Source: an uncultured Eubacteriales bacterium (GTDB lineage Bacteria; Bacillota; Clostridia; Oscillospirales; Butyricicoccaceae). Taken from it: a stretch of DNA of 10,759 nt. Of this stretch, positions 1 through 6,592 are shown in pieces. The first letter of the stretch is position 1, and every line of letters begins with the position of its first letter. The position numbers and the translations under genes are program-made. The notes under the pieces were generated by a model, which worked only from the letters and a program-made list of their open reading frames with translations, did not search any database and was not told the origin of the DNA. The DNA lies in contig CAJKFC010000062.1 of assembly GCA_905199135.1 (NCBI GenBank), positions 1 to 10,759 of the forward strand. Direction: 5' to 3'.

Positions 1-52
1 CGGGGACACAAGGATTTTCAGTCCTTTGCTCTACCAACTGAGCTATGGCACC
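1..52 (-). tRNA. tRNA-Phe (GAA), 3' part cut off by window edge
   Basis: Read on the minus strand, this is the first two thirds of a tRNA. It shows acceptor strand GGTGCCA, TA at positions 8-9, D stem GCTC/GAGC, and anticodon stem AAGGA/TCCTT around loop CTGAAAA, which gives anticodon GAA (phenylalanine). The variable loop follows, and the T arm runs off the window. It has a Bacteroidetes-type promoter directly upstream. Identity is read from base pairing; the missing T arm and acceptor 3' strand cannot be checked here. Confidence 0.93.
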
Positions 53-68
53 ATCGTTTTTGCGTGTG

Positions 69-100
69 CAAAGATATAAATAATTTTATATTTGCACAAC
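69..100 (-). promoter_or_regulatory. Bacteroidetes-type promoter of tRNA-Phe
   Basis: On the minus strand, TATCTTTG (69-76) matches the Bacteroidetes primary-sigma -7 element TAnnTTTG. GTTG (97-100), 20 nt further upstream, fits the weak -33 TTTG element. This puts the transcript start a few bases before the tRNA. An 8-bp inverted repeat, TGTGCAAA (65-72) and TTTGCACA (91-98), overlaps both elements. Confidence 0.6.
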
Positions 101-117
101 ATTTTGTCGGATATATT

Positions 118-1161
118 TTAATTTTCTTTGCTGAGAGAGTTCCAGCCTTGAGCTTTTAATTCTATCTCAGCACCGTCTCTGGTAATCATATAAGCTCCAA
201 GGGAAGGTGCTGTAATATGACCTATAATACGAATACCCGGAAGAGCTGAAATGTCATCATGTTTAGCCAGCGGTACGGTAAACAGCAGTTCATAATCCTC
301 TCCACCATTAAGAGCAGCAGTGATAAGACTCATATTGAATTCTTCCGCCATAACGGCTGTTTGGTAATCTATGGGGATACGTTCCTCATAAATACGACAT
401 CCAGTATGACTTTGTCTACATATATGCAATAATTCAGAAGAGAGTCCGTCCGAAATATCCATCATTGCTGTTGGCACAATATCCCGTTTTGCCAATTCTT
501 CGATAATATCTTTACGAGCTTCCGGTTTTAATTGTCTCTCAAGGAGGTATTCTCTACCTTCAAAAGCGGGTTGGAAATTTTTTTCTCCAGCAAAAACCTT
601 TTTTTCACGTTCGAGCAATTGTAACCCCATATAAGCAGCACCCAGATCTCCACTTACGCAGATCAAGTCATTTTCTCTGGCTCCATTCCTATATACAATC
701 TTTTCTTTATTTGCTTCACCTATGCAAGTAATGCTGATTGCCAACCCGGTGAGAGAAGCGGAAGTATCTCCTCCGATCAGATCTACATGGTAAACATCAC
801 AAGCAAGTTGAATACCGGCATATAGTTGTTCTAAATCTTCGACCGAGAAACGTTTTGAAATGCCTAAGGAAACAGTAATTTGTTTCGGCTGTCCATTCAT
901 TGCATAAATGTCTGAAAAATTAACAACGGCTGACTTATATCCTAAATGTTTTAAAGGAACATAAGTTAAGTCGAAGTGGATACCTTCAAGTAGCAGATCG
1001 GTTGTTACTAATACTTGTTTTTCTTTATAGTCGAGTACGGCAGCGTCATCCCCGATACCTTTTAGTGTAGAGTCGTTTTTTACTTCTACATGTTTGGTTA
1101 AATGGTCGATAAGTCCAAATTCACCAAGAGATGCTATTTCTGTACGTTTAAATTCTTCCAT
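118..1161 (-). CDS. thiL: Thiamine-monophosphate kinase ThiL
   Basis: ThiL uses ATP to phosphorylate thiamine monophosphate to thiamine diphosphate, the last step of cofactor synthesis, in the cytosol. The 347-aa product carries the family's ATP/Mg motifs in order: GIGDDAA (35-41), a TTDLLLEGIHFD stretch (53-64), NFSDIYAMNG (81-90), GGDT (130-133), SGDLGAA (170-176), DISDGL (235-240) and NGGEDYELLF (285-294). Length is normal for the family. I chose the ATG at 1161 (protein begins MEEFKRTE). The longer frame starting at 1224 would translate through the hairpin at 1181-1219 and adds 21 residues that look unlike ThiL. No clear Shine-Dalgarno is present, only an A/T-rich leader, as is usual in Bacteroidetes. 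It lies 72 nt downstream of the purine nucleoside phosphorylase gene on the same strand. Expression may come from readthrough of the hairpin or from a TATATTTG element at 1222-1229. Confidence 0.95.
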   Translation of the reverse strand: MEEFKRTEIASLGEFGLIDHLTKHVEVKNDSTLKGIGDDAAVLDYKEKQVLVTTDLLLEGIHFDLTYVPLKHLGYKSAVVNFSDIYAMNGQPKQITVSLGISKRFSVEDLEQLYAGIQLACDVYHVDLIGGDTSASLTGLAISITCIGEANKEKIVYRNGARENDLICVSGDLGAAYMGLQLLEREKKVFAGEKNFQPAFEGREYLLERQLKPEARKDIIEELAKRDIVPTAMMDISDGLSSELLHICRQSHTGCRIYEERIPIDYQTAVMAEEFNMSLITAALNGGEDYELLFTVPLAKHDDISALPGIRIIGHITAPSLGAYMITRDGAEIELKAQGWNSLSKEN

Positions 1162-1180
1162 TTTATTTAATTGGGTTAGC

Positions 1181-1219
1181 AAAATGCGGAGTACTTTACA
1201 GATAAAGACTCCGCATTTT
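1181..1219 (-). terminator. Hairpin between the phosphorylase gene and thiL; likely terminator
   Basis: AAAATGCGGAGT (1181-1192) pairs perfectly with ACTCCGCATTTT (1208-1219). Inside, CTTTA and TAAAG (read on the minus strand) extend the stem around a TCTG loop, with one bulged T. The stem is thus about 17 bp. Each arm ends in four T's, so it could stop transcription in either direction, although the U-tract is short. It sits just past the phosphorylase stop codon. An alternative role is a structured 5' leader for thiL. Confidence 0.65.
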
Positions 1220-1221
1220 GT

Positions 1222-1229
1222 CAAATATA
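1222..1229 (-). promoter_or_regulatory. Possible -7 promoter element for thiL
   Basis: TATATTTG on the minus strand matches the Bacteroidetes TAnnTTTG consensus. I see no good -33 TTTG partner upstream, where the end of the phosphorylase gene lies. If active, the transcript would start within the hairpin arm at 1208-1219. Confidence 0.3.
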
Positions 1230-1233
1230 TCTT

Positions 1234-2046
1234 TTAGAACTGTTCTACGAGTTCTTTCATTATTAATGTCATTTTAGGTTGAGCCAGGGCTGCGGCTTTT
1301 TGAACTTCTTCGTGAGAAGCTTTTTCTACAATACCTTCGACTCCGAGGTCGGTGATGACTGATATTGCAAATACTTCCATATCACTATGACGGGCAACGA
1401 TTACTTCAGGGACAGTAGACATTCCAACGGCATCACCACCTATGATTTTGAAATACTTGTATTCTGCAGGAGTTTCGAAGGTAGGCCCTTGTGTCCCTAC
1501 ATATACGCCCTGTTGTAAATATATGTTGTTTTTTTCTGCGATCTCAAAAGCTTTTTTAATGAGTCGTTTAGAATAAGCTTCACTCATATCTGGGAATCGA
1601 GGACCGAGCTCATTATAATTTTTTCCATGCAACGGGTGTTCCGGGAATAAGTTAATATGATCGCGTATCACCATTAGGTCTCCTACTTTAAAAGTGGGAT
1701 TCATTCCTCCGGCAGCATTTGAAACGAATAGGGTTTTTACACCTAATTGTTTCATGACGCGTACCGGGAAAGTTACTTGTTTCATATCGTAGCCTTCATA
1801 AAAATGGAATCGGCCTTGCATAGCCATGATGTCTTTAGTGCCCAGTTTCCCGAAAATGAGTTTTCCGCTATGTCCTTCTACTGTAGAGATCGGGAAATTC
1901 GGAATATCTTTATATGCCAGTTCTTTTTGGTCGGTGATATGGTTTACCAGTTCGCCTAAACCTGTACCTAATATTATTGCTGTTTCAGGGATAATCGGGA
2001 AACGTTCTTTAATAAATGCCGCAGTTTCTTTAATTTTTTCAATCAT
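1234..2046 (-). CDS. Purine nucleoside phosphorylase (trimeric, PNP-I type)
   Basis: Predicted to split purine nucleosides with phosphate into free base and ribose-1-phosphate for purine salvage in the cytosol. The 270-aa sequence has the low-mass PNP landmarks: phosphate loop LGTGLG (26-31), GRFHFYEGY (78-86) with the phosphate-contacting His81, VSNAAGGMNP (108-117), GPTFETPAE (187-195) with base-binding Glu191, and GMSTVPEVIVARH (208-220). Asp233 (VITDLG) stands where human PNP has Asn243. The spacing of 42 residues from Glu191 equals that from human Glu201 to Asn243. In the human enzyme an Asp here extends activity to adenosine, so this enzyme may accept 6-aminopurines. Thr28 replaces the usual phosphate-loop Ser. 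The gene follows lpxK after 105 nt that contain its own promoter-like element, and a hairpin lies downstream. I assign the family firmly; the symbol (punA/xapA/deoD usage varies) is left open. Confidence 0.95.
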   Translation of the reverse strand: MIEKIKETAAFIKERFPIIPETAIILGTGLGELVNHITDQKELAYKDIPNFPISTVEGHSGKLIFGKLGTKDIMAMQGRFHFYEGYDMKQVTFPVRVMKQLGVKTLFVSNAAGGMNPTFKVGDLMVIRDHINLFPEHPLHGKNYNELGPRFPDMSEAYSKRLIKKAFEIAEKNNIYLQQGVYVGTQGPTFETPAEYKYFKIIGGDAVGMSTVPEVIVARHSDMEVFAISVITDLGVEGIVEKASHEEVQKAAALAQPKMTLIMKELVEQF

Positions 2047-2081
2047 AGCTAATTCGGTTTTTTAGATAATTTATTTGATAA

Positions 2082-2089
2082 CAAATATA
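2082..2089 (-). promoter_or_regulatory. -7 promoter element upstream of purine nucleoside phosphorylase
   Basis: TATATTTG on the minus strand is an exact TAnnTTTG match, 35 nt upstream of the phosphorylase start codon in the gap after lpxK. No strong TTTG appears at the expected -33 spacing. It suggests that the phosphorylase gene can be transcribed independently of sppA-lpxK. Confidence 0.5.
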
Positions 2090-2151
2090 CGGAAAAACTT
2101 TGAATAAGAACTCTAATTTTTTCCCAAACGATGTCGTGACGCTCCTTTTGA

Positions 2152-3273
2152 TTAAGAAGTTTTTATAGTTTTGGGAATATAATTTTTTCTGTTTTTGGTT
2201 ATAACATCTTTTATTTGTGCATCAAAAGCTGTGCCTTGATCTTGTAAAAAGCATATTTTGAGTGGCAGATAATATAGATTTTGTTTTATTTCGTTCGTTA
2301 AATGAGGGTTATGGATTAGTCTGGCTGCATCTTTTTCTGTCACAATTATATGGGGCAAAGTGTTGCCATTCTTCATTTTTAATGCTCTGTTCCGGATTTT
2401 TTCTATGTCTTTCGCACTGAAACTATGATGATCCGGAAAACATAAACTCTCTGTCTTAGATACAAAATTTTGAATATATTGTATAAACGGTTGGGGTGAA
2501 GCAATCCCAGAGATCAGTAAAGCTTTATCTTTTTTTATATTTGTTATGGATATAGGATTGTGAATTTCATTCGGAAATAAAGGAATTAATTCATCGTAAC
2601 ATAATCCGGTAAAATATAATCGTTGATATGGATATAATTGCAGACGTTTCGAAATAATTCTGAAATCTATAGGTTTTATATCTTTAGGACATTTAGTTAC
2701 AATAACGATCTGTGCACGAGATTTTTCTCCTATCGGTTCTCTTAATCTACCATATGGGAGAAGTTTATCTTCATAAATCATCCGATTGAAATCGGATAGT
2801 AAGATAGATGTAGATGGTGCCACATATCTATGCTGGAAAGCGTCATCTAATAAAATGACATCGATTTCGGGCGTGAGTCGCATTAGCTTTTCTATACCTC
2901 TTCGACGGTTACTATCTACGGCCACTACGATTTCCGGAAATTTATGTTTTATTTGAAAAGGTTCATCTCCGATTTCTCTGGCTGTAGAAGAATGGGTTGC
3001 TAGAACAAATCCTCTGGTTTTTCTTTTATACCCTCGGCTCAAAATGGCAATCCGATATGAAGAAGCCAATAATCGTATTAAATATTCGATATGCGGTGTT
3101 TTCCCTGTGCCTCCCACTGTGATATTACCTACAGATAGGATAGGTATATCATAACTTTTGCTACGTAAAATATCCCAATCGAAAAGTTTATTTCTCAATC
3201 TTACTCCTAATCCGTAAATGAGGGAAAACGGAGATAACCACTTATATAGCTTTACATTTTCCTCCTCCAGCAT
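2152..3273 (-). CDS. lpxK: Tetraacyldisaccharide 4'-kinase LpxK
   Basis: LpxK phosphorylates the 4' position of tetraacyldisaccharide-1-phosphate to make lipid IVA, the sixth step of lipid A synthesis, at the inner face of the inner membrane. The 373-aa protein shows an N-terminal amphipathic segment with FSLIYGLGVRLRN (16-28), a Walker A loop GNITVGGTGKTP (49-60), SRGYKR (79-84), IGDEP (101-105), the LLDDAFQHR stretch (141-149) with the family's catalytic Asp region, and YGRLREP (174-180). Length and motif order are normal. The start 25 nt after the sppA stop suggests coupled transcription with sppA. There is no Shine-Dalgarno ahead of the ATG, although GGAGGAGG occurs just inside the coding start. 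Its presence fixes the left part of the window as Gram-negative. Confidence 0.96.
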   Translation of the reverse strand: MLEEENVKLYKWLSPFSLIYGLGVRLRNKLFDWDILRSKSYDIPILSVGNITVGGTGKTPHIEYLIRLLASSYRIAILSRGYKRKTRGFVLATHSSTAREIGDEPFQIKHKFPEIVVAVDSNRRRGIEKLMRLTPEIDVILLDDAFQHRYVAPSTSILLSDFNRMIYEDKLLPYGRLREPIGEKSRAQIVIVTKCPKDIKPIDFRIISKRLQLYPYQRLYFTGLCYDELIPLFPNEIHNPISITNIKKDKALLISGIASPQPFIQYIQNFVSKTESLCFPDHHSFSAKDIEKIRNRALKMKNGNTLPHIIVTEKDAARLIHNPHLTNEIKQNLYYLPLKICFLQDQGTAFDAQIKDVITKNRKNYIPKTIKTS

Positions 3274-3298
3274 TCTTTATGAGCTTTAGTATTATTTG

Positions 3299-5047
3299 TT
3301 ATTCTAGTTCTATATTTTCCATTTGAGCTTGGATCGGGTCGATCTGCTTTATTTGGTCTAAAATTTTTTTATACTGATATTCATTACCCAAAAATAATCG
3401 CATAAAAGATTGTGACACTCCATTTCTAAGTTCATTCATCAGTTCTTCGTAAAAACTTTTTTTCTTTGGATATTCAATAACTTCATAATCTGTTATGTCA
3501 CATTTTTTTGCAATCCATTCGGTTGCTTTCTGCATATCACCAAGTTCGTCTATTAATCCGATTTTTAAAGCATCTTTACCACTCCATACTCGTCCTTCTG
3601 CAATATTTTTTATTTGATCGACCGACATTTTTCGTCCTTGGGCACAACGTTTTATAAAGAGATCATACCCACGATTTATGTATGTTTGCATTTTCTGTTT
3701 TTCATCATTTGTCATAGGGCGTTCTATGGTAGGGAAAGCTCCGTATTTGTTTGTTTTTACCTCGTCAAATGATAATCCGATTTTCTCTGAAAGTAACTTT
3801 TGCGCATTTGGTACGAGTCCAAATATCCCTATTGAACCGGTTAGTGTTGCGGGATTTGCAAAAATACGATTTGCTCCGCAAGATAGATAATAGCCTCCAG
3901 AAGCGGCATAATCACCCATTGATACGGCAACAGGCTTTGTTTGTTTCAACTGTTCTACCGCATGCCAGATCTGTTCAGATCCGAAAGCACTTCCTCCGGG
4001 AGAATTTACTCTAAGTACAACACCTTTTACAGACTCGTCGTCTTGAACTTCTTTTAGAGTTCGTACCAGTTTGTCAGATATAATGCCGTTCGAAGATATT
4101 CCGTCTATGCTACCTACTGCATATACTATGGCAATTCGATCTTTTGATTTGATTTTTTTAGCTGTAGATACAATATCTGTTGGTGATGCCCAATTGATAT
4201 CATTAATATTTTCGACACCGCAAAGCTGCGTTAAAAAGGATTCTACTTCCGGACGGTATAATAAAGAATCCACAAGTTTGGTTTTCTGTACCCATTGAGG
4301 CTCTTGTAAAGAAACTAATGAGTCGGCATAATCATTCAGTATGTGTTTCTCTATTTGACGTTCTTCTGCGATGTCAGAGATAATAGTTTCCCATATCGAG
4401 TTTAAGTATGATGCGGTTTGTTTTCGATTTGCTTCACTCATCTGAGTAGTTATATAAGGCTCTACGGCAGATTTGTAAGTCCCTACGCGAAATACTTGCA
4501 TTTCAACCCCTATTTTATCTAATGTATTTTTATAAAAAGTGGGAGTCGTGCTTAATCCTCTAAAATCCAGCATTCCAATAGTATTCATGAACACCCAGTC
4601 GGCTGCAGTTGCCAAATAATATTCTCTTTGGGTGTACATGTCGGCATACGCCACAATAAATTTACCACTTTTTTTGAAATCGGATAGAGCATTACGTATT
4701 TCTTCAATAGAGGCATAACCTCCAGTAAAATTTGAAATATCCAAATAAATACCAGTGATATTATTGTCCCATTTGGCGATCTGAATAGCTTTTAATATTT
4801 CGTCTAATCCTGCTTTCGGAATATATTCTCCTGAATTTAAAATATTTAATGGGTCATCTTTTGCTCGTTCGGTAAGTTCTCCTTCTAATTTCAATATTAA
4901 GATGGTGTTTTCTTTAGAGGTGTAACTCGGAGTTGTCGAAAAAGTTGCGAGACTTATAACTGAGCCGATGAAGAGCCAGAATAGTAATATCCCGGCAATA
5001 AAAACACCTAATACACAGGCAAATGTCGTTTTGAAAAAACTTTTCAT
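3299..5047 (-). CDS. sppA: Signal peptide peptidase SppA, long (67K) type
   Basis: Membrane-anchored serine protease that cuts cleaved signal peptides in the inner membrane, active site on the periplasmic side. The 582-aa protein has an N-terminal transmembrane segment (about 10-36) and two tandem ClpP-fold domains, as in E. coli SppA. The general base is Lys192 in RVGTYKSAVEPY and the nucleophile is Ser383 in YAASGGYYLS. VNSPGGSAFGSE (348-358) and TGSIGIFG (403-410) are further family signatures. The length is about that of the double-domain form and longer than the short Bacillus-type enzyme. It is the first gene of the leftward cluster, with a TATATTTG promoter element 45 nt upstream, and lpxK follows directly. 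Confidence 0.96.
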   Translation of the reverse strand: MKSFFKTTFACVLGVFIAGILLFWLFIGSVISLATFSTTPSYTSKENTILILKLEGELTERAKDDPLNILNSGEYIPKAGLDEILKAIQIAKWDNNITGIYLDISNFTGGYASIEEIRNALSDFKKSGKFIVAYADMYTQREYYLATAADWVFMNTIGMLDFRGLSTTPTFYKNTLDKIGVEMQVFRVGTYKSAVEPYITTQMSEANRKQTASYLNSIWETIISDIAEERQIEKHILNDYADSLVSLQEPQWVQKTKLVDSLLYRPEVESFLTQLCGVENINDINWASPTDIVSTAKKIKSKDRIAIVYAVGSIDGISSNGIISDKLVRTLKEVQDDESVKGVVLRVNSPGGSAFGSEQIWHAVEQLKQTKPVAVSMGDYAASGGYYLSCGANRIFANPATLTGSIGIFGLVPNAQKLLSEKIGLSFDEVKTNKYGAFPTIERPMTNDEKQKMQTYINRGYDLFIKRCAQGRKMSVDQIKNIAEGRVWSGKDALKIGLIDELGDMQKATEWIAKKCDITDYEVIEYPKKKSFYEELMNELRNGVSQSFMRLFLGNEYQYKKILDQIKQIDPIQAQMENIELE

Positions 5048-5091
5048 ATTAAATATCTATTTGTAATAGCAAGAAATATAAGATTTCCAAG

Positions 5092-5099
5092 CAAATATA
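5092..5099 (-). promoter_or_regulatory. -7 promoter element of the sppA-lpxK transcript
   Basis: TATATTTG on the minus strand is an exact TAnnTTTG match, 45 nt before the sppA ATG. It is within the 221-nt divergent gap shared with the DJ-1-family gene. A -33 TTTG at the usual distance is not obvious; the region upstream is A/T-rich. Confidence 0.5.
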
Positions 5100-5207
5100 A
5101 GGCTTTTTTTGTTAAAAGAATGTTTTCTGTTATTGAAAAGGGGTATATCAGTCCTTAATCTTTTATATATTACAATGAATTATCTTCTATTTCTTGGAAA
5201 TATTATA

Positions 5208-5237
5208 TAGAACAAACATTTCTTTTCGGTTGTTCTA
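5208..5237. repeat. 8-bp inverted repeat in the sppA / DJ-1 divergent gap
   Basis: TAGAACAA (5208-5215) and TTGTTCTA (5230-5237) are perfect inverted copies separated by 14 nt. They sit 32 nt ahead of the DJ-1-family start codon. This could be an operator for the divergent pair or a weak leader hairpin. In such A/T-rich DNA chance is also possible. The rest of the gap (5048-5268) holds nothing else I can name. Confidence 0.35.
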
Positions 5238-5268
5238 AGTGTAGTATAAATCATAATATATAATTGAT

Positions 5269-5442
5269 ATGAAAACATCTTATTTATTTCTTTCCAATGG
5301 TTTTGAGGAAATTGAAGCAGTTACGATTATTGATATTTTACGTCGGGCAAAAATAGATTTAAAAATAGTTTCGATGGTCTTGAATCGGCACTCGGGGGGA
5401 GTGTATCTGAAGGAGTCGATGCTGCCGTCTGCTATGCAGTAA
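5269..5442 (+). CDS. DJ-1/PfpI (ThiJ/YajL-like) family gene, 5' fragment cut by the seam
   Basis: The first 36 or so codons encode an opening strand MKTSYLFLSNGFEEIEA, then IIDILRRAKIDLKIVSM. This is the start of a DJ-1/PfpI fold, in which the Glu of GFEEIEA is the conserved residue next to the later nucleophilic Cys. After about residue 36 the reading runs into DNA of a different character and stops at codon 58 (TAA 5440-5442) with a tail unlike the family. Full members are about 180-190 aa, so the Cys-containing core is missing. It starts divergently from sppA in the Bacteroidales-like part. I take it to be an intact gene in its source genome, truncated here by the join, not a natural pseudogene. 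No Shine-Dalgarno is visible before the ATG. Confidence 0.75.
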   Translation: MKTSYLFLSNGFEEIEAVTIIDILRRAKIDLKIVSMVLNRHSGGVYLKESMLPSAMQ

Positions 5443-6275
5443 TCCTCAAAAGATATGGGTTTTTGACAGCACATTTCCAGCTTATCTATTATGAGAAGCT
5501 TTATCTTCATCTTTTCGGGGATTATGGATTTTATGTAGACCGACACCGAGCTGCCTATCTCAACATCGTCTCTGTACTCGGAAAGTCCCGAGAGATTGGG
5601 GGTCAGTTCCACAAAGATGCCGTACTCCTCTATTCCTCTTACAATGCCTCTTACGGTCTCGCCCGCTCTGAAGCGGCAGGCGTTTTGGCTCCATGTGCCC
5701 AAGAGCTCCTTGTGGCTCAAGGTCACGCGCCTTTTCTCCCTGTCAATGTGCTTTACAACGCACAGTATCTCCTGACCTGCCGTAAAGCGGTCAAAGGGGG
5801 AGGAGATTCTCGACACTGATATGTTTTCTATGCCGATAAGACCTATGTTTCCGCAGCCTATGTCGACAAAAACCCCGAAGGGCTCTATGTGAGTTATTTT
5901 GCCCTTGAGCACATCTCCCGGCATGAGGTTCTCCATAAAATAGTCGAGAGCTTCCTTTTGGGCGGCCTTTCTCGAAAGGACATACATTCCGTCTCTCGTT
6001 TCACCCGTTATTTTAAAGCATACGCTCTTTCCCACCTTTGATATAACGGCTATCTCCTTACCCTTTGAGTTTTCCTCCAAAGCCGCCAGTTCCCTGGGGA
6101 TAATGCCTGTAAAACGCCCCATCTCGCAGTAAAGATTGTGCTGACCGTCGCAGCGGGTCACGACGCTCTCCACCGTGACTCCTCCATCTATGGCCTGCTT
6201 TATGGCGCTTTCGGCGGCGGTTTTAAAGCTAATGCCCGATAAAAGACCTTCAGGCATATAAATTCCCTGTGGCAT
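5280..6275 (-). CDS. S1-domain RNA-binding protein, C-terminal end replaced at the seam
   Basis: Probable RNA-binding protein of the ribosomal-S1-like type found in Clostridia. After an N-terminal region with a degenerate S1-like fold (about 30-100) come two clear S1 (OB-fold) domains. One spans about 119-190, beginning GDVLKGKITHIEPFGVFVDIG. The other spans about 204-262, beginning GETVRGIVRGIEEYGIFVEL. It is much shorter than the six-domain ribosomal protein S1 of E. coli. The start is secure: AGGAGG (6283-6288) lies 7 nt before the ATG. Native sequence reaches about residue 297-305. The remaining 26 or so residues are the antisense reading of the DJ-1-family gene and should not be taken as protein. 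The native C-terminus may well be the ...IETIF-like segment at 301-305, which would fall inside the overlap. Role in translation or RNA handling is inferred from the domains only. Confidence 0.8.
   Translation of the reverse strand: MPQGIYMPEGLLSGISFKTAAESAIKQAIDGGVTVESVVTRCDGQHNLYCEMGRFTGIIPRELAALEENSKGKEIAVISKVGKSVCFKITGETRDGMYVLSRKAAQKEALDYFMENLMPGDVLKGKITHIEPFGVFVDIGCGNIGLIGIENISVSRISSPFDRFTAGQEILCVVKHIDREKRRVTLSHKELLGTWSQNACRFRAGETVRGIVRGIEEYGIFVELTPNLSGLSEYRDDVEIGSSVSVYIKSIIPEKMKIKLLIIDKLEMCCQKPISFEDYCIADGSIDSFRYTPPECRFKTIETIFKSIFARRKISIIVTASISSKPLERNK
5361..5384. other. Seam between Bacteroidales-like and Clostridia-like DNA
   Basis: To the left, the plus-strand reading is DJ-1 family up to about codon 36 (5376). 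To the right, the minus-strand reading is the S1 protein down to about residue 298-305 (5361-5384). G+C, codon choice, promoter type and ribosome binding sites all change here. Both coding frames are plausible across about 15-20 nt, so the two parents may share a short identical stretch, as expected of an assembly join at a repeated k-mer. Confidence 0.8.
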
Positions 6276-6357
6276 TATTATTCCTCCTAATATTTATTAT
6301 CCGTTACAGTATATGAGGGATGGCGGGTGAATTTGACTTTTCACAGGTATTTTTTTA

Positions 6358-6366
6358 TGGTATAAT
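6358..6366 (+). promoter_or_regulatory. Extended -10 promoter of the DUF951-udp-cyclase operon
   Basis: TGGTATAAT is a full extended -10 (TGn plus TATAAT), 40 nt upstream of the DUF951 ATG. A TTGACT at 6333-6338 would be a good -35 but lies 22 nt away, too far for normal spacing. With the extended -10 a strong -35 is not required. The divergent S1 gene may use TATACT on the minus strand (6308-6313), a weaker call. Confidence 0.6.
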
Positions 6367-6406
6367 TGCTTTAATATATAAAGATATATACCGAGGAGAG
6401 AATAAA

Positions 6407-6592
6407 ATGGACATAAAGACGGGAGATATACTGACCATGAAAAAGCCCCATCCCTGTGGATGCAGCGAGTTTTCGGTGGAGAGAGTGGGCATGGATTTCA
6501 AGCTCAAATGTCTCAAATGCGGGCACACCGTCATGATACCGAGGCAAAAGGCCGAGAAGAACATAAAGAAGATAGGGGGAGAGGGCAGATGA
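6407..6592 (+). CDS. DUF951 family small zinc-ribbon-like protein
   Basis: A 61-aa protein matching the DUF951 family of Firmicutes: MDIKTGDILTMKKPHPCG, then RVGMDFKLKCLKCGH and MIPRQKAEK. Cys17, Cys19, Cys35 and Cys38 could form a small metal site; zinc binding is my inference and the family's function is not known. The start at 6407 is preferred over an upstream in-frame ATG at 6320. GAGGAG (6393-6398) lies 8 nt before it, the family consensus begins here, and the extended -10 promoter lies between the two ATGs. Its stop overlaps the udp start in ATGA (6589-6592), so translation of the two is probably coupled. It heads a three-gene operon. Confidence 0.9.
   Translation: MDIKTGDILTMKKPHPCGCSEFSVERVGMDFKLKCLKCGHTVMIPRQKAEKNIKKIGGEGR

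Noticed and set aside
1162..1224. Upstream start for ThiL (368 aa)
   Set aside because: The extension would be coded by the hairpin at 1181-1219 and is unlike ThiL N-termini.
5280..5384. The last 26 or so residues of the S1-protein frame as a novel C-terminal extension
   Set aside because: They are the exact antisense of the DJ-1-family coding start, so they arise from the seam.
5385..5442. The tail of the 57-aa DJ-1 frame as a natural short DJ-1 variant
   Set aside because: It is the antisense of the S1 gene end; the DJ-1 core with its Cys is simply missing.
5463..5819. 118-aa plus-strand open frame
   Set aside because: It is antisense to well-supported S1 domains and shows no family pattern or ribosome binding site.
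6460..6588. Upstream start for uridine phosphorylase
   Set aside because: The added 43 residues are an out-of-frame reading of DUF951; the ATGA overlap at 6589 with its own binding site fits better.
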